From Labilibaculum antarcticum (lineage in GTDB: Bacteria > Bacteroidota > Bacteroidia > Bacteroidales > Marinifilaceae), in contig NZ_AP018042.1 of NCBI RefSeq assembly GCF_002356295.1, positions 1,830,361 to 1,894,360 on the forward strand: DNA of 64,000 nt, read 5' to 3'. Shown in pieces: positions 46,456 through 55,844 of the stretch. The translations under genes were made by a program, and so were the position numbers. Position 1 is the first letter of the stretch. Every line of letters begins with the position of its first letter. The notes under the pieces were generated by a model, which saw only the letters and a program-made list of their open reading frames with translations, was not told the DNA's origin and did not search any database.

Positions 46456-47727
46456 TTATTTTAAATCGAATCCAATATCTTTTCTGTAATATTTTCCTTC
46501 GAAGTTTATCAACTCAGCATTTTTAAAAGATTTATCCAAAGCAGACTGCATGGTATCGCCATATGAACTTACAGAAATAACACGACCTCCATTAGTTACA
46601 ATATCATCACCCGAGAAGCTTGTTCCTGCATGAAATACAATACTACCTTCCACCTCATCTAATTTGGTAATGGCTTTGCCTTTTTCGTATGCTTCGGGAT
46701 AACCTCCTGCAACCAACATCACTGTAGTTACCGTTCTGTCATCCATTTCGAAATGTACTTTATCCAATTCTTGTTTCGAAACAGCTTCCATCAATTCCAG
46801 TAAATCTGATTTGATTCTTGGAATGATTACCTCCGTTTCCGGATCGCCCATTCGCACATTGTATTCGATCACATAAGGATCTCCGCCAATGTTCATCAAA
46901 CCAATAAAAATAAAACCTTTGTAAGGAATATTATCTTTCTGAAGACCTTCAATTGTTGGAACGATTACACGATCTTCTACTTTTTGCATGAAATCAGCAG
47001 TTGCAAAAGGAACCGGTGAAATTGCTCCCATACCACCGGTGTTCAAACCAGTATCTCCTAGGCCAATTCGTTTATAATCCTTTGCCTCGGCGAGCGTCTT
47101 GTAGTTTTTACCATCAGTTAATACAAACACCGACAACTCGATACCTGCCAAAAACTCTTCAATCACAACAGTACTGCTTGCATCGCCAAACATTCCTTCG
47201 ATCATCTCTTTAAGGGATTGTTTCGCCTCGTTTAAATCAGAAATGATTAGAACACCTTTACCTGCTGCAAGACCGTCTGCTTTTAACACATAAGGAGCTT
47301 TTAGGCTTTCCAGAAAAGTAAAACCCTCCTCTAAATTTTCAGATGTGATACTTTTATATTTTGCGGTAGGAATATCATGTCGGAACATAAATTCCTTCGA
47401 AAAGTCTTTACTTCCCTCTAATTGAGCACCTAATTTTTCAGGACCAATTACGGGAATACTTTTGATAGCCTCATCGGCAAGAAAAAAATCATGAATTCCA
47501 TTTACCAACGGATCTTCCGGGCCAACAACGACCATATTAATTCCTTTTTCAAGAACAAAATCTTTTATTTTTGCAAAATCGTTAGGATTAATATCTATGT
47601 TTTCTGCAATTGCAGCAGTTCCGGCATTTCCCGGAGCAACATATAATTTTTCCAATTTTTCACTTTGAACAAATTTCCATGCAAAAGCATGTTCACGGCC
47701 TCCGGAACCCAAAAGAAGTACTTTCAT
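46456..47727 (-). CDS. purD: Phosphoribosylamine-glycine ligase
   Basis: A 423-residue ATP-grasp enzyme, the second step of purine synthesis (phosphoribosylamine plus glycine to GAR). The N-terminus MKVLLLGSGGREHAFAWK (17-18 residues) is typical. The ATP-grasp region has VLKADGLAAGKGV at about residues 140-152 and IEEFLAGIELSVF at about 190. The metal-binding EYNVRMGDPETEV is at about residue 285. Length agrees with the family. The next gene upstream on the same strand lies 168 bp away; no pur neighbour is present. Confidence 0.96.
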   Translation of the reverse strand: MKVLLLGSGGREHAFAWKFVQSEKLEKLYVAPGNAGTAAIAENIDINPNDFAKIKDFVLEKGINMVVVGPEDPLVNGIHDFFLADEAIKSIPVIGPEKLGAQLEGSKDFSKEFMFRHDIPTAKYKSITSENLEEGFTFLESLKAPYVLKADGLAAGKGVLIISDLNEAKQSLKEMIEGMFGDASSTVVIEEFLAGIELSVFVLTDGKNYKTLAEAKDYKRIGLGDTGLNTGGMGAISPVPFATADFMQKVEDRVIVPTIEGLQKDNIPYKGFIFIGLMNIGGDPYVIEYNVRMGDPETEVIIPRIKSDLLELMEAVSKQELDKVHFEMDDRTVTTVMLVAGGYPEAYEKGKAITKLDEVEGSIVFHAGTSFSGDDIVTNGGRVISVSSYGDTMQSALDKSFKNAELINFEGKYYRKDIGFDLK

Positions 47728-47894
47728 CTAATAGTATTAATTAGCAACCAATCCCACTTTGCTGTAAAGAAGTAAGCAAAACGAGAATTTTCAAATGGTT
47801 TTGGTTATAAAATGGTATTAATAGTTTGATCGAGAGCAAATTTACGTATTCAAATGCAGTTTACCTGATGGAAAAGAAATGTTTTTCTGATTTC

Positions 47895-48515
47895 TTATTT
47901 ACAAACGTCAAACTCATAACCCTGAAGCTTCAATTCATCAATCAAGCGAGGTACTGCAAAACGCATATTCACCTCCGTTTTCTGATGATTGTGGAATGAT
48001 ATAATGGATCCGGGACGAACCGTTTTAAGAACATCCTTCAAACACTCTTCAGGAGTAATATCTTTCCGGTAATCGCCACTCAAAACATCCCACATAATAA
48101 TCTTATACTCTGAAAGTAAGTGTTTTGCCTGAGATCTTTTTATTTGCCCGTAAGGTGGCCGAAATAATTTGGAATCTATTACATCTGAGGCCATAATTAC
48201 ATTCTCGATATAACGTTGTGTATTAACAGACCAGCCTTTTAAATGATTATAAGTATGGTTACCTACGGCATGACCAGCATCCAGAATTTTTTGAAATAAT
48301 TCTGGATATTTATGCACATTCTCGCCTACGCAAAAGAAAGTAGCTTTTACATTCTTCTCCTTAAGCAGATTCAATGTCCACAAAGTAGATTCTGGAATGG
48401 GTCCATCATCAAATGTCAGATATACCTTTTTTGCTCCAGAATTGTATCGCCATATAAAGTCCGGAAATAAGATTTTGAATATCCCCGGAGCTCTCATCCA
48501 TCTCAACTTCATCAT
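47895..48515 (-). CDS. Polysaccharide deacetylase (NodB family)
   Basis: A 206-residue NodB-homology protein. Motifs in order: TFDDGP (about residues 34-39, metal-binding Asp pair), HTYNH (about 81-85, metal-binding His pair), RPPYGQ (about 117-122) and a final SFHNH near 173 in place of the usual LxH motif. It removes acetyl groups from N-acetyl sugars; peptidoglycan or a surface polysaccharide is the likely target. No clear signal peptide is visible, only a weakly hydrophobic N-terminus. Its ATG overlaps the stop of the upstream DUF2723 gene by 4 bp, which implies translational coupling and a shared task. Confidence 0.88.
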   Translation of the reverse strand: MMKLRWMRAPGIFKILFPDFIWRYNSGAKKVYLTFDDGPIPESTLWTLNLLKEKNVKATFFCVGENVHKYPELFQKILDAGHAVGNHTYNHLKGWSVNTQRYIENVIMASDVIDSKLFRPPYGQIKRSQAKHLLSEYKIIMWDVLSGDYRKDITPEECLKDVLKTVRPGSIISFHNHQKTEVNMRFAVPRLIDELKLQGYEFDVCK

Positions 48516-51500
48516 CCTTTATAGCTTTCTAATAATCTCTTAAATTCCAATTCAATCTTTTTATTCAATTCCTTCTGATCGTATCTGTCTGTAATGCGAT
48601 ACAACTCCTGCAATAAAGCCAAATTCCTACTCTTTAACCGAGGGAATTGGGAAGTAGAAACCGGAGTTAGAGTCATGTAATAATCCAATTCCTGTACTAA
48701 TCGCTGCGATATGGTTTGAATCATCTGATTGCCCTTCTCATACTCCGCAGCACGATAGTAGGACTGAGCCAAAAGAATGGACAAATAATCGAAAGGCACT
48801 TTCTCATTAGGCACCAATTCAACACATTTATCTATAACCAGCACCGCAGAATCTCTTTTCCCCTCATCCAATAAGCTTTCTGCTAGTCGCAGAAAATTAT
48901 TTCTCATATTGGTACACAAACGGGAAGTGGTTTCATCGATATACACATCCGGATGGTTCATATTTCCCCATCTGAATTTATTCATCAGATTGGTATACAT
49001 TACATCTGTATTTACACCACCTATCTGCATCTCTTCATTTTCATATTTGATCGGTACCAGTCGATAGGCAAAACCCTCCAACCTAAAATAATCTTCTAAG
49101 CCGTAATATCCGCTCGAAGGCACAGTTATGGAAAAATAGACAGGTCGTTTCCAATTGTTCTGAACCAACATATCGTAAAGAATCAAACCGCCTTTATCGA
49201 TGTAGTTTGTTTTCACTTCCCATTCCATTTGATTCACAATTTTAACAGAATCCTTTTCTAAAAGAGTATTGGTCTTTAGGACTTGCTCCTTATCAATTAG
49301 AAGGCGAAATTTATTTGCCGGGAAATGATCAATTCGCTCGTCGTATCCGTATATTTTTTTTGTACTTTCCTTGTCGCTCGCAACATATTCAACCGCATCT
49401 TTCAAATCCAATCCTCCATTTTTTTCAACATAGGCCTTTAAGCGAGGATCATCAAGAACATAAACCACATCGCGGTTTCCCATCAGGTATTTATCCTGAC
49501 CAAGAGATATCGGCAAAGGATCTGAATCGTAATTCTTTCGCTTCATCTGGTCAATGTACCAATCGGTAGAAAGATAACTTAGATTACAAACACGAACATC
49601 TGTTCTGACTCCTTCCACCTCTTGCAGATACCATAAGGGGAAAGTATCATTATCGCCCATGGTAAATAGGATTGCATTTGGCTCACAGGAATTCAGATAA
49701 TCGTAGGCTAAATCTCTTGCTACATATCGATCCGATCGGTCATGATCGTCCCAATTTTGTTGTGCAAACAATGCTGGAACTGCCAAAAAGCAAAGAGTGA
49801 ATGCGACAGGAATGGCAAGTGTATCCTTCCGAAGTACTTTTTTAGAAATCTGAACCACTGCAAGGAATCCTAAGCCGATCCAAATAGTAAAAGCGTAAAA
49901 TGATCCTGCGTAAGCATAATCACGCTCGCGTGGCTGCAAGGGAGGCTGATTTAGGTACACTACAATGGCTAATCCTGTTAATATAAACAGCAAAAAAACC
50001 ACGAAAAAATCCTTCTTCCCGTTCGTACTTTTTTTGTACTGATAAAGTAATCCGGCCAAGCCCAACAAAAGCGGTAAAAAGTAGTATGTATTGTTTCCTT
50101 TATTTTTAGTCATGTGCTCAGGCCTAAGGCTCTGATCACCTAATCGATAATTATCTATGAATGGAATTCCTGAAATCCAGTTGCCTTCAATAACGCCGCT
50201 ATAGGATTGTCGATCGGACTGACGGCCCGCAAAATTCCACATAAAATAGCGGAGGTACATGTAATTGACCTGATAGCTAAAAAAGAAATCCAGATTCTGT
50301 GCAAAGCTTGGTTTTGTTTTCTGATCAGCCTTTAGACCAGTCCATTTGGCATACTCTTCGGGATTTTTACCCGTCATCCCCTTGGTGTACATTCTTGGGA
50401 ACACCGTTTTGTGGGAACTACTATAGTTTGGTTTCCTTGGCGTGTAAGAAACTACATATTTCCCGTCCTTTTTAATGTAAACATCTTTGCCGTCTACGTA
50501 ATTCTCTTTTTCATCATACGGAGCATTAAAATATTCCCCATACACCAAAGGATTATCGCCATACTGTTCTCTGTTCAGATAGTAAAGTAAAGAATATAGA
50601 TCCTCGGGATTGTTCTGATCTAAACCAGGATTAGCTGCCGATCGAATCATTATTAATGAATAGGACGAATATCCAATTAGGACAACTGTTAGTGCAGTAA
50701 GTAAAGTATTCAGGACTACTTTGCCATGCGAAATAGTATATCGAATGCCCCAAACAAGAGCCGAAATCAGTAAAAGAATAAAAATATAGGCCCCTGAATT
50801 AAAAGGCAGACCCATTACATTCACGAAGAATAAATCGAAAGCAAAAGCCACTTTTACCACACCTGGAATGATAATATACATTGCACCACCCAAAAGAAGT
50901 AAAGCAACGCCCAATGCCTTTAAAACTCCAATCCTGCTTGGTTCGTGCTTCTTAAAATAGTATACCATTACAATGGCCGGAATTGCCAACAAATTTAGAA
51001 GGTGAACTCCAATTGACAAGCCCATTAAGTAAGCAATCAGAATTAACCATCTGTTTGCATAAGCCTTGCCTTCTTCGTTTTCCCATTTTAAGATGCACCA
51101 GAAAACAACTGCTGTAAACAGCGAAGATGTAGCATAAACTTCTCCTTCAACGGCTGAAAACCAAAACGTATCAGAAAAAGCGTAAGCCATGGCTCCAATA
51201 AATCCGGTTCCTACAATTGTCCATATCTGAGATCCAGATATTTCTTCACCAGTAACAACAAGTTTCTTAGCCAAATGGGTGATTGTCCAAAATAAAAACA
51301 GAATTGTAAAAGCACTGGCTAATCCAGACATGGAATTTACTAGTAAAGCAACATTTTCGGTTCCTGAAGCAAACAGGGAGAAAAAACGGGCCATTAGCAT
51401 AAAAAACGGTGCTCCCGGAGCGTGTCCAATTTCTAATTTATATGCGGAAGTAATAAATTCTCCACAATCCCAAAAACTAACAGTAGGTTCAAGGGTTAAA

Positions 51501-51571
51501 AAATAGACAACAGCAGCTATTGCAAAGGCTATCCATCCGACAATAATATTTGTTTTTTGGTACTTACTCAT
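48512..51571 (-). CDS. DUF2723/GT117-type membrane glycosyltransferase, paralogue A
   Basis: A 1,019-residue membrane protein. The N-terminal half holds about ten or more transmembrane helices beginning IIVGWIAFAIAAVVYF and the signature TLEPTVSFWDCGEFI (about 26-40), the DUF2723 motif with an acidic D-x-x-E site. This resembles the luminal acidic pair of GT-C glycosyltransferases (family GT117, TMEM260-like O-mannosyltransferases). REYGDNPLVYGEY and PRERDYAYAGSF are further conserved segments. The C-terminal soluble part (about 640-1,019) has TPR-like helices. It would transfer sugar to exported proteins; the substrate is unknown. A close paralogue precedes it by 272 bp and the deacetylase follows with a 4-bp overlap. 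Confidence 0.85.
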   Translation of the reverse strand: MSKYQKTNIIVGWIAFAIAAVVYFLTLEPTVSFWDCGEFITSAYKLEIGHAPGAPFFMLMARFFSLFASGTENVALLVNSMSGLASAFTILFLFWTITHLAKKLVVTGEEISGSQIWTIVGTGFIGAMAYAFSDTFWFSAVEGEVYATSSLFTAVVFWCILKWENEEGKAYANRWLILIAYLMGLSIGVHLLNLLAIPAIVMVYYFKKHEPSRIGVLKALGVALLLLGGAMYIIIPGVVKVAFAFDLFFVNVMGLPFNSGAYIFILLLISALVWGIRYTISHGKVVLNTLLTALTVVLIGYSSYSLIMIRSAANPGLDQNNPEDLYSLLYYLNREQYGDNPLVYGEYFNAPYDEKENYVDGKDVYIKKDGKYVVSYTPRKPNYSSSHKTVFPRMYTKGMTGKNPEEYAKWTGLKADQKTKPSFAQNLDFFFSYQVNYMYLRYFMWNFAGRQSDRQSYSGVIEGNWISGIPFIDNYRLGDQSLRPEHMTKNKGNNTYYFLPLLLGLAGLLYQYKKSTNGKKDFFVVFLLFILTGLAIVVYLNQPPLQPRERDYAYAGSFYAFTIWIGLGFLAVVQISKKVLRKDTLAIPVAFTLCFLAVPALFAQQNWDDHDRSDRYVARDLAYDYLNSCEPNAILFTMGDNDTFPLWYLQEVEGVRTDVRVCNLSYLSTDWYIDQMKRKNYDSDPLPISLGQDKYLMGNRDVVYVLDDPRLKAYVEKNGGLDLKDAVEYVASDKESTKKIYGYDERIDHFPANKFRLLIDKEQVLKTNTLLEKDSVKIVNQMEWEVKTNYIDKGGLILYDMLVQNNWKRPVYFSITVPSSGYYGLEDYFRLEGFAYRLVPIKYENEEMQIGGVNTDVMYTNLMNKFRWGNMNHPDVYIDETTSRLCTNMRNNFLRLAESLLDEGKRDSAVLVIDKCVELVPNEKVPFDYLSILLAQSYYRAAEYEKGNQMIQTISQRLVQELDYYMTLTPVSTSQFPRLKSRNLALLQELYRITDRYDQKELNKKIELEFKRLLESYKG

Positions 51572-51787
51572 TTGTTATCAAAATATAAGGTTAGCTTTTT
51601 TTGGTACAGACAGCGAAGTTACCACTTTTGCCAAAAAGAATTGATTTGTATTATGTGAAAAAAACTTAACAAACAATCAGTCCTGCGACTAATTAAGAGA
51701 AGCAATATTCTTTTTTTACAGACGAATGCATTGCAATAGTTTGTGGAAACCAATATTAGTTTGATTTATCAATACGGAAAACAGCAC

Positions 51788-51822
51788 AAAAAAAATGACT
51801 GCCTTTACACAAAGACAGCCAT
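51788..51822 (-). terminator. Terminator between the two DUF2723 genes
   Basis: ATGGCTGTCTTT pairs with AAAGGCAGTCAT on the minus strand (two G-T pairs, 4-nt loop) and is followed by a T run (A run 51788-51795 on the plus strand). It indicates that the two paralogues are separately transcribed. Confidence 0.8.
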
Positions 51823-51843
51823 CCTAATTGTATTTTAAATCTT

Positions 51844-54800
51844 TTACTCCCCAGAAGCAGCCGTAAAAAGCAATTCAAATTTTAATTGCAAATCTTCCCT
51901 CAGCTTAGTTTGTTCACCCATATCAGCTAAGCCCAAAAGCATCTGTACAACTCGTACTTCACGTTCCTGCTCAGATTTAAATGCGTTTGCACGTTGAGCA
52001 TCCAAACTTAAGAAGTAATTCATTTTATCGTAAGATTGCTGTGCCATATCCGACAACAAGGCATTTGCTTTATCAGTTGCATTTGCACGGTAATATTCCT
52101 GAATAAATCCGATTAGTGTATTATCGAATGGTATTTTATTGGTTGGCAGTTCTTCCATGCATCTATCCAGAATATCAATGGCTTTTTCTCTTTTTCCTTG
52201 ATCGTTTAAAGCACTGGCCAAACGACAGTAATTTGATCTAAACGACATGATATTCACCGTCAAAATATGAAATTGATCGACATACACATCAGGATCTTTT
52301 ATTCCACCGAAAGTGAATTTATTCATGTAGTTATCATACAGTAACTCTGTGTTTATATGACCATATTCATTTCGCTCGGGTTTCGTTTCAATAGGTACCA
52401 AACGATAAGCGGCTCCTTCCAACTGGAAATATTTCTCCAAACCAAGGAAACTATCAACACCCATTCCAACCGAGAAGTAAATAGGACGATCCCAATTGTT
52501 ATTTGCAATGATATCGTAAACCATGATGTCATTTTTATACAGGTAACTTCTCTTGATCTTCCACTCTAACTTGTCAACAATTAAATCAGCATCTTCGGGC
52601 TGAACCGTTCCATTGGCAAGCACTTTAAGCGAATCAACAGGAACATAAACATCTCTACCAGGGAAATAATTCAGCTTTTTACCCGATTGGGTTTCTACCA
52701 TTGTAGCATCATTATCACTTCCCACGAATTTTATCATCTCACTCAAAAGCTCTTGCCCTTTTAATCGTTCCACAATAGGAACCTGATCGCGAATACCTGG
52801 CTCTACCTTATCCGCGGTAAGCGACATCGGAATTAGATCGGAATCGTAAGCCTTGGTCCTCATCTGATTGATGTACCAATCGCCAGCCAACAAACTCAAG
52901 TTAACGATCCTTATATCTCTTCGGATTCCTTCTACCTCCTGCGCATACCAAAGCGGGAAGGTATCGTTATCGCCATAGGTAAACAAAATAGCATCGGGGT
53001 CACACGAATTCAAATAATTTGTCGCGTAAGCCAAAGTAGCATATCTACCTGATCGATCGTGATCATCGGAATTTTGCTGAGCCAATAAACCTGGAACGGC
53101 AACTAAACAGACAGCAGTTACTGCTCCTGCGGTAAGAACAGATGGTCCTTTTTTACTGAGCCATTGATACAAGCCCATTACCCCAAATCCAATCCAAATT
53201 GCAAATGCATAGAACGAACCTGCATACGCATAATCACGTTCGCGGGGTTGATAAGGTGCCTGGTTTAAGTAAACAACAATTGCCAATCCTGTAAAAATAA
53301 AAAGCAATAACACCACAAAGAAGTCTTGTTTCCCTTCCTTACTCGATTTATAATGATAGAGTAAGCCGATCAGACCCAATAAGAAAGGCAAGAAGAAGTA
53401 AGTATTTCTTGATTTCTTATTTGCCATTTCAGGATACAATTTGTCCTGATTTCCAACTTTCATTTCATCGATAAAAGGAATACCCGAAATCCAGTTTCCA
53501 TGCAAAATATCTCCATGTCCCTGAATATCATTCTGCCGACCCACAAAATTCCACATAAAATAACGCCAGTACATATGGTTCACCTGATAGGATAGGAAGA
53601 ACTTGATGTTTGACCCAAAACTTGGTTTATAAACCGTTTCACCATCGCCAACCTGAATTGGATTGTTCTTTTTTACATCTCCCCAGTATTCGTATTCATG
53701 AACATGATTTGCTCGGGAACTGTACATTCGAGGAAATATGGTATTAAATCTTGAATCAAATTTATATTGCTGTTTGTGAGAAGCAACAACATACCTGTCC
53801 TTATTATTTTTATCCTTTTTCTGAATATAAACGGGCTTGGTTTCCACCAGATCAACTGCAGGAGCATTGTAATACTCACCATATACCAAAGGACGATCAC
53901 CATATTGCTCTCGATTCAGATAGGAAAGTAAAGCAAATACGTTATCCGGATTATTTTCATCCATAGGTGGATTTGCCGAAGAACGAATCACAATCATGGA
54001 AAAAGAAGAATAACCAATCATGATCACCACAAAGGCGGTTACTATCGTATTTAAAACAACCATTCCGCGCTTAATGGAGAAATTAATCAACCAAACTACA
54101 AGTGCGATAAGTGCTGCCGCATAAAACATCACGCCAGTGTTATAAGGCAAACCAAATTCATTTACGAACAACAACTCGAACCATGATGCGATGGAAATTA
54201 CTCCTGGAATGACACCATACATAATCACTCCCAAAATAAGAACCGAAAGTGAAAATGCTGCTATTATTCCGTTGCGGGTAGGCTTGTATTTTTTAAAATA
54301 GTAAACAAATATTATAGCAGGAATAGCCAAAAGATTCAGCAAGTGAACACCAATTGACAGTCCCATTAAGTAAGCAATTAGAATGATCCAACGATTTGCA
54401 TACTTTTCATTTGCCACATTTTCCCATTTCAGAATTGCCCAAAAAACAACTGCTGTAAACAAGGATGACAAAGCATACACCTCTCCTTCAACAGCCGAAA
54501 ACCAAAAAGTGTCTGAGAAAGTATAAGCAAGTGCTCCTACCATTCCGGCGCCCATTACCGCGATTAAATTTCCTTTTGAGATTTCCCCCTTTACAGCAAC
54601 CAATTTTTTGGCAAGATGTGTAATTGTCCAAAACAAAAACATGATCGTAAAAGCAGATGCTAATGCCGACATTGCATTTACCATCAAAGCCACCTGAGCC
54701 GGACTTGGGGCAAAAAGAGAGAAAAAACGCGCTATAATCATGAATAAAGGTGCTCCTGGAGGGTGTCCAACCTCTAATCCGTATGCTGTAGTAATAAATT

Positions 54801-54915
54801 CGCCACAATCCCACAAACTGGCTGTAGGTTCCATGGTAAACAAGTAGGTAAGTGCGGCAATGGCAAAGGCTACCCAGCCTAACACATTGTTAACCACATT
54901 GTAATTAGATTTCAT
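51844..54915 (-). CDS. DUF2723/GT117-type membrane glycosyltransferase, paralogue B
   Basis: A 1,023-residue paralogue of the gene at 48512-51571, of the same length and architecture. It starts NVLGWVAFAIAALTYLF, has MEPTASLWDCGEFI as the DUF2723 motif, and shares the NREQYGDRPLVYGEYY and QPRERDYAYAGSF segments with the other copy. The two proteins are similar along their whole length (clearly above half identical over the N-terminal membrane half, by eye). A tandem duplication followed by divergence is the simple explanation. An O-mannosyl or related transfer to surface proteins is inferred from the family. Its promoter lies in the AT-rich 54916-55020 region. Confidence 0.85.
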   Translation of the reverse strand: MKSNYNVVNNVLGWVAFAIAALTYLFTMEPTASLWDCGEFITTAYGLEVGHPPGAPLFMIIARFFSLFAPSPAQVALMVNAMSALASAFTIMFLFWTITHLAKKLVAVKGEISKGNLIAVMGAGMVGALAYTFSDTFWFSAVEGEVYALSSLFTAVVFWAILKWENVANEKYANRWIILIAYLMGLSIGVHLLNLLAIPAIIFVYYFKKYKPTRNGIIAAFSLSVLILGVIMYGVIPGVISIASWFELLFVNEFGLPYNTGVMFYAAALIALVVWLINFSIKRGMVVLNTIVTAFVVIMIGYSSFSMIVIRSSANPPMDENNPDNVFALLSYLNREQYGDRPLVYGEYYNAPAVDLVETKPVYIQKKDKNNKDRYVVASHKQQYKFDSRFNTIFPRMYSSRANHVHEYEYWGDVKKNNPIQVGDGETVYKPSFGSNIKFFLSYQVNHMYWRYFMWNFVGRQNDIQGHGDILHGNWISGIPFIDEMKVGNQDKLYPEMANKKSRNTYFFLPFLLGLIGLLYHYKSSKEGKQDFFVVLLLFIFTGLAIVVYLNQAPYQPRERDYAYAGSFYAFAIWIGFGVMGLYQWLSKKGPSVLTAGAVTAVCLVAVPGLLAQQNSDDHDRSGRYATLAYATNYLNSCDPDAILFTYGDNDTFPLWYAQEVEGIRRDIRIVNLSLLAGDWYINQMRTKAYDSDLIPMSLTADKVEPGIRDQVPIVERLKGQELLSEMIKFVGSDNDATMVETQSGKKLNYFPGRDVYVPVDSLKVLANGTVQPEDADLIVDKLEWKIKRSYLYKNDIMVYDIIANNNWDRPIYFSVGMGVDSFLGLEKYFQLEGAAYRLVPIETKPERNEYGHINTELLYDNYMNKFTFGGIKDPDVYVDQFHILTVNIMSFRSNYCRLASALNDQGKREKAIDILDRCMEELPTNKIPFDNTLIGFIQEYYRANATDKANALLSDMAQQSYDKMNYFLSLDAQRANAFKSEQEREVRVVQMLLGLADMGEQTKLREDLQLKFELLFTAASGE

Positions 54916-55025
54916 CTTGTGTGTATTTTTGTTTATTATATTCGATACGTAGGATAATATTTGGAACGAAAATAGTCAATTTAAATAGTTCCCCCGAATT
55001 CTATTTGAAAATTTTACATTTTTTG

Positions 55026-55055
55026 TTTGAGCAGATAAAAAAAGTATTATATTTG
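55026..55055 (+). promoter_or_regulatory. Promoter of tRNA-Gln copy 1
   Basis: TTTG (55026-55029), 18 bp, TATATTTG (55048-55055), 31 bp before the tRNA. Confidence 0.75.
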
Positions 55056-55086
55056 CACTGTTCTTAGAAAAAAGAACGATTATAAT

Positions 55087-55157
55087 TGTCCCATGGTGTA
55101 ATGGTAACACACCTGTTTTTGGTACAGGCATTTAAGGTTCGAGTCCTTATGGGACAA
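55087..55157 (+). tRNA. tRNA-Gln (TTG), copy 1
   Basis: A 71-nt cloverleaf. Acceptor TGTCCCA pairs with TGGGACA; anticodon stem CCTGT/ACAGG with loop TTTTGGT gives anticodon TTG; the T arm is TAAGG-TTCGAGT-CCTTA. CCA is not encoded. It differs from copy 2 by a compensated base pair in the T stem. Confidence 0.95.
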
Positions 55158-55162
55158 CAAGA

Positions 55163-55195
55163 AAAAAGCTTCGAAATATTTCGAAGCTTTTTTTC
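55163..55195. terminator. Terminator after tRNA-Gln copy 1
   Basis: AAAGCTTCGAAA / TTTCGAAGCTTT, a 12-bp palindromic stem with short loop and T run. It also serves the convergent gene ending at 55212. Confidence 0.92.
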
Positions 55196-55211
55196 ATTCT
55201 ATCCTTTATGT

Positions 55212-55583
55212 TTATTTCTCGACAACTCTCTCAAACTTAAAGCTGCCCGATACTCCCTGATCATCCAAACTATCTCCTTCTATTGTAGTTTCATTAATCA
55301 ACATCCCATCCCAGGAATCCAATTCGTAACGAATATCAAAATCGGAATGAATAACATCATACTCAATTGCCTTTAATTGAATTCTATTTAGATTTATCTC
55401 TCCTTCCAGTTTTTCCTGAATCATAAAAGGTTCATCATCCTCGACATTTTCCGAAAAAATGATCTTTCCACTCAATTTTTTTCCATTCTGAGTCAATAAA
55501 AGCTCCCCTTTAGCACTTCCATAGCCGTAATCTTCCTCGTAAATCCACTTTCCTGTTAATGATTCTATTTTTTTTTGTTCCAT
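55212..55583 (-). CDS. Hypothetical protein, lipocalin-like strand pattern
   Basis: A 123-residue cytoplasmic-looking protein (no signal peptide) that I do not recognise. It is beta-rich: GKWIYEEDYGYGSAKGELLL (given in part as GKWIYEE and GELLL), then LSGKIIFSE, LEGEINLNRI, LKAIEYDVI and GSFKFERVV. The GxW start and following strands are suggestive of small barrel proteins, but no family can be named. It is acidic. It lies between two tRNA-Gln genes in the opposite direction. A run of eight T just before its ATG (on the minus strand: A-rich leader AAAGGAAAAAAAA) provides a purine-rich ribosome site. Confidence 0.6.
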   Translation of the reverse strand: MEQKKIESLTGKWIYEEDYGYGSAKGELLLTQNGKKLSGKIIFSENVEDDEPFMIQEKLEGEINLNRIQLKAIEYDVIHSDFDIRYELDSWDGMLINETTIEGDSLDDQGVSGSFKFERVVEK

Positions 55584-55675
55584 TTTTTTTTCCTTTCAAA
55601 TTGACTATCAGAATAATTACAATTACACTACAACAACAACAATGCAAAGCTTGCAATTTTTTTGCATTTTTTGGT

Positions 55676-55705
55676 TTTGACTAATAAATATTTCTACTAT
55701 ATTTG
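55676..55705 (+). promoter_or_regulatory. Promoter of tRNA-Gln copy 2
   Basis: TTTG (55676-55679), 18 bp, TATATTTG (55698-55705), 34 bp before the tRNA. Confidence 0.75.
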
Positions 55706-55739
55706 CAACGTCTTAGTCAAAAAATGACAGACAAGTAAT

Positions 55740-55810
55740 TGTCCCATGGTGTAATGGTAACACACCTGTTTTTGGTACAGGCATTCAAGGTTCGAGTCCT
55801 TGTGGGACAA
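55740..55810 (+). tRNA. tRNA-Gln (TTG), copy 2
   Basis: A 71-nt cloverleaf identical to copy 1 except in the T stem, CAAGG-TTCGAGT-CCTTG. The first T-stem pair is C-G here and T-A in copy 1. CCA is not encoded (ACACAAG follows). Confidence 0.95.
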
Positions 55811-55812
55811 CA

Positions 55813-55844
55813 CAAGCTTCTGATTTTATCAGAAGCTTTTTTAT
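55813..55844. terminator. Terminator after tRNA-Gln copy 2
   Basis: AAGCTTCTGAT / ATCAGAAGCTT with short T-rich loop, then a T run. It is shared with the convergent acylphosphatase gene, whose stop lies at 55841. Confidence 0.9.
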
